From: an uncultured Myxococcales bacterium
GTDB lineage: Bacteria; Myxococcota_A; UBA9042
Direction of reading: 5' to 3'
Assembly: GCA_937910235.1 (NCBI GenBank)
Contig: CALENB010000329.1
Span: 1 to 64,000, forward strand
Length of the DNA: 64,000 nt
The notes beneath the pieces were generated by a model that searched no databases, was not told the origin of the DNA, and saw nothing but the letters and a program-made list of their open reading frames with translations. Positions 9,482-19,372 of this stretch are shown one piece after another. Positions within the stretch are counted from its first letter, which is position 1, and each line of letters begins with the position of its first letter. A program made the position numbers and the translations under genes.

Positions 9482-10051
9482 CTATTTCTTCTTCTTCTTG
9501 CCCTTCTTGTACTTGCTCAACGCCCGGCTCGCCGCGCCGTCCGCGCTGATCAGCTTGCTGATAATTGGCTCGAGCGCCGCCATCGCCGTCGCCTCATCCG
9601 TCGGCGCCGCGGCCGCCATCGCCGCGTTGACCTCAGTCACCGCCTCGCGGGCCTTCTCCATCGCCTCGGAGCGCTTCTTCGACTCCTCTTTGCCCAGCTT
9701 CAGCTTGCCCAGCTTCGTGATGGTGCTCTCCAGGCCCGCGCGCTTTGATTTGACCTCGCCAACCCGGTTCGTCAGCTTGCCGATGGTCTCATTGGCGGCC
9801 TTCATCTGCTTGGCCTTCTCTTCGTCGCCCTTTGCTGTCGCCGCCGCCACCCACGCCTTCTTGGCCGTGGCCTGCTGGGTCTCGAGGGCCGCCTTGAACG
9901 TCGGGAACTCGCTCGTCAGCGTCGTCACGTTGGTGTTGCTGCGCTCCCAGTCCTTCTTCTCGCCGTCCACACTTGGACCACAAGCGCTGAGCGCCACCGC
10001 CAAGCTGAGTACGAGGGCGACCAGAGGCGCAAAAATAGACCGTTTCGACAT
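9482..10051 (-). CDS. Small coiled-coil lipoprotein, Lys-rich C-terminus
   Basis: MSKRSIFAPLVALVLSLAVALSACGPS lipobox; heptad-like A/K/E-rich body; ends KYKKGKKKKK. Confidence 0.75.
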   Translation of the reverse strand: MSKRSIFAPLVALVLSLAVALSACGPSVDGEKKDWERSNTNVTTLTSEFPTFKAALETQQATAKKAWVAAATAKGDEEKAKQMKAANETIGKLTNRVGEVKSKRAGLESTITKLGKLKLGKEESKKRSEAMEKAREAVTEVNAAMAAAAPTDEATAMAALEPIISKLISADGAASRALSKYKKGKKKKK

Positions 10052-10242
10052 GACGAGCTCCCAGTGCAGTGAGGCTGAGCGCGCCATCAAAACAGGTGGC
10101 TCAGCCAGGGGTGATGTCGCAGTCTAGCACGGCTTTTGACCCTGTTTACTGCCCGCTGCGGTGCTTTTGATGGCCGCGATCAACGGCGTGGCGCGGGTCG
10201 TCAAGACCGCCGCCGGGCGTCACCCGGACCCCCGCCCGCGCG

Positions 10243-11871
10243 TCACTTACACACGGTCTTCCCGGCCAGACTCGCCCGCACCACCAGCAGGTTCGCCGCC
10301 TTGCCGGAGCCGCTCTTGCCGACTAGGCCAACCGCGTCGTTCCACACCACCGCGCCATACCCCGCGCTGCCCGAGACCCCTGCGTCGAGCGACCACGTCG
10401 TCGCGCCAGCGCTGTCCGTTCGCCACAGCAGCGCCTCGTCGTTGCCCGCCGTCTTGGCGCTGCGGCCCGCCGCGATGAAGCCGCCGCTGATGCGCGCCAA
10501 GGCATACGCCGCCGCGCCGCCGGGCGCCGTCGCGGTCTCCTGCCAGGTTGATTTTCCGGCCGCGTCGGCGTGCATCAACCACGCCGCGGTGCTGGTGGCG
10601 CCGGGTTTCTTGCGGCTGCCGGCGACCGTGTAGCCCTTATTCTGCAGCACCGGATCGGGGTCGCTGACGAGCGACCAGCCGGTGTCTTCACCGTCGCTGA
10701 AGTAGGTCCGCTGCCAGCTCACCGCGCCGGTGTCGTCGAGCTCCAGCAGCCACACGTGCGGGCCGCTGCCGCCCGGCGCGGTGTCCCCCACGACCGCGAT
10801 GTGGCCGTTGTGCAGCGTCACCACGTCCCACGCCGCGTCGAACCCCGTCGTGCCGTGGCTCTTCACCCACAGCGGCTTGAGCGTCGTCGGATCGATGCGC
10901 GTCACCGCGAGCGCGAGGTCGCCCGCGGCGTCTTCGAGGTAGCCCGCCGCTACCATCCGTATCGCCGGTTTCGCGGCCGCCGCGCCGACCGCGATGGCGT
11001 GCAGCTCGGTGACCTCACCAAGGCCAAAGACGTGGCTGCCTACCGCTTTTCCGGCCTTGTCGGTGACATGCAGCCAGCCACGCGCGCGCTTGTCGCCGTG
11101 CTCGCGCCAGGTGCCGACCACCGCGAACTTGCCGTCCCAGGCGGCGACGTCGTAGGCCGTCTGGTCGAGGTCGTTGCCCAGCAGCTGCTCCCACAACAGC
11201 TCGCCGTGCGCGTCGATGCGCACCACCCAGGCGTCGCGGCCGCCCTTGCCCGTGCTCGCTACGCCGCCGCCGTCGCTGTGACCGACCACCACGACGCTGC
11301 CATCGGCGAGCCAAGCCCCGGCGCGGCCGACGTCTTCGCCGCTGCCGCCAAACGTCTTCTGCCAAAATAGCGGCGCGCCGGCGCACGTGCCGCTATCACA
11401 CACATCTTTGGTGGTGCAGGCCTTGCCGTCGTCGCAGGGCGCGGTGTTGACGGCGTGGCTGCACTTGCCGTTGACGCACGAGTCATCGGTGCAGCCGTTG
11501 CCGTCGTCGCAGCCATTCGGGCAGCCGTCGCCCGCGTCGCCGGTCACCGAATCGCCCGGATTTACGGCGTCTCCGTTCACTGCGCCCGCGTCGAGCGCGC
11601 CGCCGTCCGTCGCGGTGCTATCGGTCGCCGTGCCATCTGTCGCGGCGCCATCCGTCGCGGCGCTATCCGTCGCGGTGCCATCTGTCGCTGCTCCTGTGTC
11701 GGCGCCGCTCGTCGCGCCATCCGGCGACGACCCGGTGGTATCGCTCGCACCCGATGTTGTCGCGGTTGTCGCGGGCGTTGTGCTGCAGCCGGCGGTGGCC
11801 AGCGCCGTCATCAAGACCGTCGCCGAGACTGTCACCAAGACTGACATCCACCCTGTCGCTGTGCGCCGCAT
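10243..11871 (-). CDS. Lipoprotein with low-complexity TATDGAATDG linker, one Cys-rich module and 'WQKTFGGSGED' propeller repeats
   Basis: 542 aa; lipobox 'LATAGCSTT'; 'CDDGNGCTDDSC', 'FWQKTFGGSGEDVGRAGAWLADGSVVVVGHSDG'. Confidence 0.75.
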   Translation of the reverse strand: MRRTATGWMSVLVTVSATVLMTALATAGCSTTPATTATTSGASDTTGSSPDGATSGADTGAATDGTATDSAATDGAATDGTATDSTATDGGALDAGAVNGDAVNPGDSVTGDAGDGCPNGCDDGNGCTDDSCVNGKCSHAVNTAPCDDGKACTTKDVCDSGTCAGAPLFWQKTFGGSGEDVGRAGAWLADGSVVVVGHSDGGGVASTGKGGRDAWVVRIDAHGELLWEQLLGNDLDQTAYDVAAWDGKFAVVGTWREHGDKRARGWLHVTDKAGKAVGSHVFGLGEVTELHAIAVGAAAAKPAIRMVAAGYLEDAAGDLALAVTRIDPTTLKPLWVKSHGTTGFDAAWDVVTLHNGHIAVVGDTAPGGSGPHVWLLELDDTGAVSWQRTYFSDGEDTGWSLVSDPDPVLQNKGYTVAGSRKKPGATSTAAWLMHADAAGKSTWQETATAPGGAAAYALARISGGFIAAGRSAKTAGNDEALLWRTDSAGATTWSLDAGVSGSAGYGAVVWNDAVGLVGKSGSGKAANLLVVRASLAGKTVCK

Positions 11872-11968
11872 CGCGTCCTCCTCGGCCCAGGGCGGGAGAA
11901 TCGCCGGGGCGGCGCAGTGTAGGAGGCCGGTTGGTCGGCAGCAAGGCGGCTAGGCGCGGCCGCTGCGC

Positions 11969-13003
11969 TCAATTACATCCGACGAGCTTCGGCTGGCCAC
12001 CCTGCTGCGTCAGCCAGGCCGCGGCGTCGTCGGCGGTGATGCCGGACGCACAGACTTGCAGGTCCCCCGCCATCTTCACCTGCGTGCCCAGCCACGTCAG
12101 CGCCGTGATGTTGGGCTGCGTCTTGAGGGTGAAGTGGCCGAGCGTCTTGAGCTTACCCAACGTGATCGAGGTGTTGCTAAGCAGTTGGTTGGCGTTGATC
12201 GTGAACTGCGACATCGCGGTCAGCATCGGCGCGCGCACCGACGCCAGCTTGGTGTTGGCCTGGATGAACAGCCCGTCGATGTTGTGGGCGCTCGGCAGGT
12301 TGATCTCGGCGCAGGCGTTTTTGTCGATCTGCAGGCCGCCGAAGAAGTTGCCCACCGACGCAAACGTCACGCTGGTGAGGTTGTAGTTGTTGTTCACGCC
12401 GACGGCGCCCGAGACGTCTTCCAGCTTGCCAAAGGTCTTCCAGGTTGTGGCGGCGTTGTTGGAGACCTGGAGCGCGCCCACCTGCCGCAGCGCGTCAAAT
12501 CCGGCGATCGACACCGCCTTGGTGTTGCCTGTGATCTGGAGGCTCACCTTGATGGTGCTCAGCTTCGGGAACACCGGCAGGTGGCCCAGCTGCGTCGCGC
12601 TGATCAGCACGCTCTGGTCGACGTCGGTGAGGTTCGGCAACGGCGACACCGCCGGCCCTGCACCAGCGCCCCGGATCACGAGGACACCCTGGATGCGACG
12701 CACCGCGGCGAGCTGCTTGTAGGTCGGAAAATCAACGTTGATGGTCACTTTGCCGCTGATGGTGCACTCGCCCGCGTACGTCGTCGTAGCGCCCGCCACG
12801 GTTAGGTTGACGGAGTTCTGGTAGACCCCCGCTACACACGCCGTCGTGCCGCCACCCGATCCGGGGCTGTCGTCCTTGATCAACGCCGGATCGATCGGCG
12901 GCGTGTCGAACTCGGGCAGCAAGCAGCCCGCGAAGGAGACGAGCAGGCAGGCGAGGCCGATGTGGCGGGCCAGCAGTTGGGATGTGTGGTGGTTAGAATG
13001 CAT
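11969..13003 (-). CDS. Lipoprotein with receptor L-domain/LRR-like solenoid repeats
   Basis: From ATG 13003: MHSNHHTSQLLARHIGLACLLVSFAGCLLP; 'NIDGLFIQANTKLASVRAPMLTAMSQFTINANQLLSNTSI' repeats. Confidence 0.7.
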   Translation of the reverse strand: MHSNHHTSQLLARHIGLACLLVSFAGCLLPEFDTPPIDPALIKDDSPGSGGGTTACVAGVYQNSVNLTVAGATTTYAGECTISGKVTINVDFPTYKQLAAVRRIQGVLVIRGAGAGPAVSPLPNLTDVDQSVLISATQLGHLPVFPKLSTIKVSLQITGNTKAVSIAGFDALRQVGALQVSNNAATTWKTFGKLEDVSGAVGVNNNYNLTSVTFASVGNFFGGLQIDKNACAEINLPSAHNIDGLFIQANTKLASVRAPMLTAMSQFTINANQLLSNTSITLGKLKTLGHFTLKTQPNITALTWLGTQVKMAGDLQVCASGITADDAAAWLTQQGGQPKLVGCN

Positions 13004-13802
13004 AGCCAAACCCCACCCGCGCGACGCTCTCGTAGGCGCGCCGCTGCGTGCTACCAAAGGGATCTTGTCCATCGAAGAGCGTCTTGCTGTCGTTGCCGCC
13101 TGTCTCCAGGTCCGCGACGCGCTGGCTGGTCATCCACTCGCCAAAGACGAGGAACGAGCCGCCGCGGCGCCGACCGGCTTTGAAGTAGACCGTCGCGCGC
13201 GCGGCGGCTTTGTTGACGCTGTCGTTGGTGTCGGCCACCGACGCGCTCGCCACCCCCGGCCACCAGGTGTAGGTGCCCTCGACCCCGATGCGGTGGTTGA
13301 TCCGCACCGACGCGTTGAGCTTGAGGTAGGTGTAGGCGACCTGCCAGTTGATGCCAAAACCCGGCGAAAAGCCGAGCTGGATGCGGTCACCCGTGCCACC
13401 GAAGAGGCGCCACAGCGTCACGGGGAAACCGACGGCGAGGTGCATCGGAAAGCCGAGGTCGCCCAGCACCGTGTCATTGTCGTTGTAGCCGATGCCGTCC
13501 CAGCCGAGGCCCATGTCGAACTCGATGCCAGCCAAGTTGCCGAGCGGCGAGCTCTTGCCGAAGTAGGCGCCCGCGAACTGGAAGTAGACCTGGCTGCCGG
13601 ATTTGGCCCACCGCTCGCCGCGGCCGATGTAGCCCTCGACACGCAGGTCGTGGGTGCCGCCGATCCAGCCGATGCCCTCTTTGGCTTCGGCGCGCTGCGT
13701 GGGAAGACAGATCGCTGTCAGCAGCAGGGCGCAGAGCAGGCCGCGCAGCGGGCGCACGGCTCGTGTGAGGTGTCGTGTGAGGTGTCGTGTGATCATCCCC
13801 AC
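12993..13802 (-). CDS. Predicted secreted / outer-membrane beta-barrel-like protein
   Basis: 269 aa, signal peptide LRGLLCALLLTAICLPTQRAEA, alternating aromatic/glycine strands, C-terminus ARVGFGYAF ending in Phe. Confidence 0.65.
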   Translation of the reverse strand: MGMITRHLTRHLTRAVRPLRGLLCALLLTAICLPTQRAEAKEGIGWIGGTHDLRVEGYIGRGERWAKSGSQVYFQFAGAYFGKSSPLGNLAGIEFDMGLGWDGIGYNDNDTVLGDLGFPMHLAVGFPVTLWRLFGGTGDRIQLGFSPGFGINWQVAYTYLKLNASVRINHRIGVEGTYTWWPGVASASVADTNDSVNKAAARATVYFKAGRRRGGSFLVFGEWMTSQRVADLETGGNDSKTLFDGQDPFGSTQRRAYESVARVGFGYAF

Positions 13803-13805
13803 CTC

Positions 13806-14774
13806 CTAAAATCGCGCGCCGGCGGAGGCGACAAAGCCAAACACGCCGGACGTCGGGGATGGGGTCGTGGCCGCGGCCTCGACGTAGACGCGCTGCAGCA
13901 GCGCGGCGGTGACCCCGATGCGCAGCGGGAAGCCCGCGACCTGGGCCACGCGCGTGTTCTTGCCAACCTGCGACCCCGTAATGTCGGCGCCGCGGGAGTG
14001 ACCGAACCAGTTCCACTCCCACAGGCCGTAGAGGTTGACCGGCCCGACCGCCTAGGACACGCGAAACGGCATGCCGAAGTAGCTCCAATCGGTGATGAGG
14101 TACTTGCCCTCGCTCGCGACGCCGCTCTTGACGCTGCCGAACCCCATGCCGATCTCGAACATGCCCTTGGCTCGCGCGCCGCGGCCGGAGAGCTTGATGC
14201 CGCCCATCATCATGGTGACCTTGTAGCCGCTGGCGTCGCCGCCGAGGTTGCGGGAGTAGATCTCCAGGTCGAAGCTCTGCCCGGGCGAGGTCACCATGTT
14301 CGTCGCGCTGTTGCTCGCCGAGCGCTGCATCGCCTGTTTTTCAGCCTCGCTGTAGTACGTCGTTCGCGTGTAGCGCATGTTGCCTTCGGTCCAGCTCGTC
14401 GACGACTTTGGCCCCGACGCCGCGGCGGCTGCGGTCAAGATCCGCAAGATGCCGAGGATCGTGCCGGTGATGAAGCCGTTGCGCTCGTAGTAGCGGAACC
14501 CGACCGCCTCGACCGCGAGCGAGCTGCCCGTCGACCAGGCGTTGAAGTCGCCGCTGCGGTTGTACGTCAGCCCCATCGTGGCGCTGTAGCTGTGCAGGAG
14601 GCCGCGGCCATCCTCCACGAGCGACAGCCGCGATCGCGCCGCGGCGATGGACGGCGTCACCGAGCTCGACAGCACCAGCAGCAGCGTCACTAGCGCGGCG
14701 CGGCGCCAGCGGCGAGGTCGCGGAACCTCTCGCGCGGCGCTGGTCTTGTGCCCCGCAGGCGCGGACGTGTTCAT
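13806..14774 (-). pseudogene. Outer-membrane beta-barrel-like protein interrupted by in-frame TAG at 14052-14054
   Basis: ATG 14774 with signal peptide; reading through TAG gives AVGPVNLYGLWEWNWFGHSRGADITGSQVGKNTRVAQVAGFPLRIGVTAALLQRVYVEAAATTPSPTSGVFGFVASAGARF*, a barrel-like C-terminus in the same frame. Confidence 0.65.
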
Positions 14775-14961
14775 CTCTCCTCCCCTTCGCCCAGGCGCGC
14801 GCCGGCGACCCGAAGGCGCGTGACCCTGGCCGCGACGTGTGACATCCCTGAATAACGCGACTGATAGTCGAACACATGGATCGCAAGTCAAGAACCACGG
14901 CGCGTTATCGTTCGCCACCTCGTCTTGGTGCATCGTGGTACGCACGAACGTCGGCGACGAT

Positions 14962-15279
14962 CTAGTCCTCAGGTGACGCTGGCGGCGAATCTCGACTGGG
15001 CGGCGGCTGGCGCACGCTGAAGCCAAAAAACGCCTCGCGAGGCTGCGGTGACGTCTCCACCGCGGTCACCATGCCGGCCAGGGGGCCACGCTCACACCAG
15101 CTGAACAGCATGCGCACGTTGCGCTCTTCGCCGTTGGCCACGACCTCGATTTGGCCGTCTTCGTGCTGCAGGACCCAGCCGACCAGCTGAAGCTTCTCGG
15201 CCTGCCGCCGCACCATGGATCGGAAGCTGGTGCCCGCTAAATCGCCGGTGATCAGGCCTCGTAGCTGGATTCGTCGCAT
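14962..15279 (-). CDS. Acylphosphatase
   Basis: 105 aa MRRIQLRGLITGDLAGTSFRSMVRRQAEKLQLVGWVLQHEDGQIEVVANGEERNVRMLFSWCERGP; acylphosphatase fold pattern (GTSFR...GWV...G.VEVVANG). Confidence 0.8.
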   Translation of the reverse strand: MRRIQLRGLITGDLAGTSFRSMVRRQAEKLQLVGWVLQHEDGQIEVVANGEERNVRMLFSWCERGPLAGMVTAVETSPQPREAFFGFSVRQPPPSRDSPPASPED

Positions 15280-15586
15280 CGTGTCGCTCCGTGGGGTTGT
15301 CCGGTTTGCGATGGCTCCCGCACCGTGGGCACCGCCTCCGCTGCGGCGGTCCTGAACCAGCGCTGAGGCAGGAGGCGACGATAGCCTAGCGTGACCCGCC
15401 GCGAGAAGGATCCCCGAGAGACGCTGAAGGTGATCGTGAAACGGGTGCGTCCGCGTTTGGGCGGCGGGCGCGGCGCGATCGAGGCGTCGCGACCCCATCG
15501 GGGGCGATCGACTTCTGGATTTCCGATAGTCATCGCGGTAGGTTCCCATTTCCCACTAGGCGCTCATCATCCCCCCGATTCGGCGT

Positions 15587-16867
15587 GTGACACCCACGAC
15601 GACCTCCACGATGGCCTCCACGACGGCCGCCAAAACGGCTGAGTTGCGGCGTCTGGCTTTGGTCGGACACGAGATGCGGGCGCCGATCGCGGGGATCCGC
15701 GGCGCGACCGGGCTGCTGCAGCGCGAGTTGCTGAGCGACGCGCAGCGGGCGTTGGTCGATCAGATCGAGAGCAGCGCTGAGGTGCTCTCGCAGCTCGTCA
15801 ACGACACCCTCGATCTCGCGCGTTTGCAGTCGGGGCGCGTCGCGCTGAACCCCGGCCTCGTCGATCTGAGCGCGCTGGCCGACGAGGTGGTCGCCCAGCT
15901 CGTGGGCGCCAGGGCGGAGTCGACGCTCGACGTGGTGGTGCACTATCCCGGTGACAGCTTTCGCCACGTTCGGGTCGACGGCCTGCGTCTGCGCCAAGTG
16001 CTGACCAATCTCGTCGGCAACGCTGTGAAGTTCACGCGGCAGGGCCAGGTCGACGTGACGATCTTCGGCCGCAACGCCGGCGTGGACCACGCAAAACTCA
16101 CGTTTTCGGTGCGGGACACGGGCATCGGCATCGCCGCGGATCGACTCGACGCGATTTTTGAGCCCTTTGAGCAGGCGAACAGTCAGATCAGCACAGGTTT
16201 TGGCGGCACCGGGCTTGGGCTCCCGATCGCGCGCGGGCTCGTGACGGCGATGGGCGGCGAGCTGGTTGTGCAGAGCGTCGAGGGTCAGGGCACGTGCTTT
16301 GAGTTCTCGCTGTTGCTGCCGATCGTGATGACCGAGGAGCTGTTGGCGGCGCGCGCACGTCGGATCTCGCAGAACCGCAAGGCGCCACGCAGCCGCCGCC
16401 ACGGCATGGCCGAGGCCTCGAAGCGCTGGAAGCAGACGCTGCAGAGCGCCACGCTGGCCCGCGCCTTGGTCGCAGACGATGACCAGATCGGTCGCCTCGT
16501 CGCCCGCGCGGGGCTCGTCGGCCTCGGCCTCGGCACGCAGCTCGCGTGTGATGGTCAAGAGGCGGTCGCCATGGCGCACGCGGGCACCTATGAGCTGGCG
16601 CTGATCGATCTGCACATGCCAAAGCTCGACGGGTACGAGGTGCTGCGCCAGCTCCGCGCGTTGCCGCGGCCACCGGTGCTCATCGCGCTCACGGCGGCAG
16701 ACGCCGCCGACGTGCGACAGCTGGCGCAGCAGGCTGGCGCGGACGAGGTGCTGACGAAGCCCTTTGAGCCGGAGGATCTCGCGCGTCTGCTCGACGGCCT
16801 GCAGCCCGCGTGGTGGCGCCGCGACGTCGTGCGCGTTGGCGGACGCCCGGCGCGATTCCGACCCTAG
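15587..16867 (+). CDS. Hybrid sensor histidine kinase with C-terminal receiver domain
   Basis: H-box 'LVGHEMRAPIAG', N-box 'QVLTNLVGNAVKFT', 'DTGIGI', 'GTGLGLPI', receiver 'ALVADDD...LALIDLHMPKLDGYEVLRQLR...LTKPFEPEDL'. Confidence 0.92.
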   Translation: MTPTTTSTMASTTAAKTAELRRLALVGHEMRAPIAGIRGATGLLQRELLSDAQRALVDQIESSAEVLSQLVNDTLDLARLQSGRVALNPGLVDLSALADEVVAQLVGARAESTLDVVVHYPGDSFRHVRVDGLRLRQVLTNLVGNAVKFTRQGQVDVTIFGRNAGVDHAKLTFSVRDTGIGIAADRLDAIFEPFEQANSQISTGFGGTGLGLPIARGLVTAMGGELVVQSVEGQGTCFEFSLLLPIVMTEELLAARARRISQNRKAPRSRRHGMAEASKRWKQTLQSATLARALVADDDQIGRLVARAGLVGLGLGTQLACDGQEAVAMAHAGTYELALIDLHMPKLDGYEVLRQLRALPRPPVLIALTAADAADVRQLAQQAGADEVLTKPFEPEDLARLLDGLQPAWWRRDVVRVGGRPARFRP

Positions 16868-16922
16868 CGCACGCTGAACCACGCCTCACGTTTCAGGCTA
16901 TACTCTGGGCGCGAGGTGTCCC

Positions 16923-18098
16923 GTGTTGCTCAAGCGTCTGAGAACTTCCGGAAAAGGCGCGGCGATCGGGCTGACCGTCGCCGGCAACCAGGTCACCCTG
17001 CTCCACGACCCCGAGACCTGCCTGCCCGCCATGCTCGACGCGATCGAGGACGCCACCCGAGAGGTGCTCGTCGAGATGTATTGGTTTGCCTCCGACCGCA
17101 CCGGCTGGGAGTTCGCTGAGGCGCTCTGCGATCGCGCCCGCGCTGGCGTGCGTGTGCAGGTCATCTACGACGCCGTCGGCTCGATCACGGCCGACGATCA
17201 GATGTTTCAGCGCATGCGGCGCGCCGGGTGCCACGTCGCTGAGTACAACCCGGTCGCGCCCTGGCGCGCGCGATTTCGCCTGGGCCTGCTCAACAACCGC
17301 GATCACCGCAAGATGGTCGTCGTCGACGGACAGGTCGCCTTGGTCGGCGGGGTCAATCTGGGCGATGAATGGGCCGCGAAAGGCGCCGGTGGCAAGGGTT
17401 TTCGCGACGACGTCATCAAGATCGCGGGACCGGCCGCGCAACGGCTCCAGGACGTCTTTCAGGTGACCTGGTCGGAGCTGACCGGCATGGACGCCAACGG
17501 TCATCCCCGTGGCAACAGCCCCTCATTGCCTCATCCCAGCAACAAGTCAGGGTCGCTGGTGCGCGTGCTGGCCAATCACTACCGCGATGAACGCAAGGCG
17601 ATTCGACGCGACTATCTGGGCAGAATCCAGGAGGCGAAGCGTTACCTCTACATCACCAACAGCTACTTCATCCCCGACCGCAAGGTCAGGCAGAGCCTGA
17701 TGGCGGCGGCGCGGCGCGGTGTCGATGTGCGTGTGTTGATGCCGGAGACCAGCGACGTACCCGCGGTTGATTTCGCCAGCCGCTGGCTGTGGGGCGGGCT
17801 GCTCGAGGGCGGCGTGCGGCTGTATCGCTTCAAGGGCCCTGTGCTGCACGCCAAAAGCGCCGTCAGTGACGACAGGTGGACGACCGTCGGCAGCTTCAAC
17901 CTCGACAACCGCTCCTGGCGCACCAACCTGGAGCTCAACATCGTGATCATCGACGAGGCGCTCGCTCACTCGATGGTCGCGCGGTTTATGGCCGACCTCG
18001 ACCTGAGCGACGAAGTGGACGCAACCGTCCATGGGCGCCGACGAGTTTGGCTGCGTCTGCTCGATTGGCTGTTCTTTCTGCTCCGTGCGCTGTTATAG
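16923..18098 (+). CDS. Phospholipase D / cardiolipin synthase family protein
   Basis: 391 aa (GTG start); two HxK motifs: 'NNRDHRKMVVVDGQVALVGGVNLGDEW' and 'VLHAKSAVSDDRWTTVGSFNLDNRS'. Confidence 0.92.
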   Translation: MLLKRLRTSGKGAAIGLTVAGNQVTLLHDPETCLPAMLDAIEDATREVLVEMYWFASDRTGWEFAEALCDRARAGVRVQVIYDAVGSITADDQMFQRMRRAGCHVAEYNPVAPWRARFRLGLLNNRDHRKMVVVDGQVALVGGVNLGDEWAAKGAGGKGFRDDVIKIAGPAAQRLQDVFQVTWSELTGMDANGHPRGNSPSLPHPSNKSGSLVRVLANHYRDERKAIRRDYLGRIQEAKRYLYITNSYFIPDRKVRQSLMAAARRGVDVRVLMPETSDVPAVDFASRWLWGGLLEGGVRLYRFKGPVLHAKSAVSDDRWTTVGSFNLDNRSWRTNLELNIVIIDEALAHSMVARFMADLDLSDEVDATVHGRRRVWLRLLDWLFFLLRALL

Positions 18099-18154
18099 GG
18101 ACTAACTCAATCCCCGCCCCCCCGCCCTACGCCCGCTCACGCTCGGAGTTGTTC

Positions 18155-19048
18155 ATGGCCACGCAGACTACGCCTCCCGTCTCGGTTGATCTCACCGGGA
18201 TCAACGCCCTCGTCACCGGCGCAAACACCGGCATCGGTAAAGTCACCGCGCTAGAGTTGGCCCGGGCCGGCGCCGAGGTCACGTTGGCCTGCCGCACCGC
18301 CAGCAAGGCTGAAGCGGCGATGGCCGACATTCGCGCCGAGGTGCCGGGCGCGAAGCTGTCGTTTCTGGCCCTGGACCTCAGCGATCTCAGCCAGGTGCGC
18401 GCCGCTGCGGCCGAGCTGCTCGCCCGGGATGATCGCCCGCTGGACCTGCTCATTAACAACGCCGGGCTCGGCGGCGTGTCGGGCCAAACCGCTGATGGTT
18501 TCGAGACGCAGTTTGGTGTCAACCACCTCGGCCCCTTCCTCTTCACCCTGCTGCTGCTCGATCGGGTCAAAGCGGCCCCGGCGCCGCGGATCGTCAACGT
18601 GGCCAGCAAGGCGCACTACAAAGTACCCAAGGACGGCGGCATCGATTGGGCCGCGCAGACCCAGAAGACCGCCGGCGCGACGGGCTTTGCGGAGTATTGC
18701 GTCTCCAAGCTGTGCAACGTGCTCTTCAGCTTCGAGCTCGCCCGGCGGGTGCCCGAGGTGCCGGTCTACGCGCTGCATCCCGGCGTCATCGCCTCCGACG
18801 TGTGGCGCGCCATCCCTTGGCCTTTCCGGGGCTTGATCAAGCTGTTCATGATCAGCGTCGAGGAGGGTGCGCTGACGACCCTGCATTGCGCCACGTCTCC
18901 CGACGCGGCTGGCAAGACCGGGCTCTACTGGGACAGTCGTGAGCCCAAGACACCGTCCCGCCACGCGCGCGACACCGTCCTCGCCGCTGACTTGTGGCAG
19001 CGCAGCCTCTCGTGGGTCGGCCTGCAGGACGCTGACCCGACGGCGTAG
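18155..19048 (+). CDS. Short-chain dehydrogenase/reductase (retinol dehydrogenase-like)
   Basis: 'ALVTGANTGIGKVTALELARAGAEV', 'LLINNAG', 'GFAEYCVSKLCNVLFSFELARR' (YxxxK). Confidence 0.92.
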   Translation: MATQTTPPVSVDLTGINALVTGANTGIGKVTALELARAGAEVTLACRTASKAEAAMADIRAEVPGAKLSFLALDLSDLSQVRAAAAELLARDDRPLDLLINNAGLGGVSGQTADGFETQFGVNHLGPFLFTLLLLDRVKAAPAPRIVNVASKAHYKVPKDGGIDWAAQTQKTAGATGFAEYCVSKLCNVLFSFELARRVPEVPVYALHPGVIASDVWRAIPWPFRGLIKLFMISVEEGALTTLHCATSPDAAGKTGLYWDSREPKTPSRHARDTVLAADLWQRSLSWVGLQDADPTA

Positions 19049-19064
19049 CCCGCCACTGCTGGCG

Positions 19065-19092
19065 CCGGCTGAGACACACCGGCTGAGACACA
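19065..19092. repeat. 14-bp perfect tandem duplication CCGGCTGAGACACA x2
   Basis: Read directly at 19065-19078 and 19079-19092. Confidence 0.9.
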
Positions 19093-19372
19093 GTCGTGAC
19101 CATCGTCGTGTCGGGCGCCCCGCCGCCGATGTCGCAACTATGGCCATGGGTGAGCAGCTGTGGTCACCCCTTCTCCGCTCGATTTGGTCCGTGTTATCGC
19201 GTACGCTGACGACCGCGACAGGTCGATTTAAACCTAGACATTTCGAAGTGGACCGACGGTTGTTCATCGAAATTAGCACCCGAATAAGGGCGCTAATCGC
19301 GTGAAAAGTGTTGGAATCCCGACGCGCAATCAGGTAACGCTGATCGCGCGCTTGGGAGTGTGGGGGGGGGAG

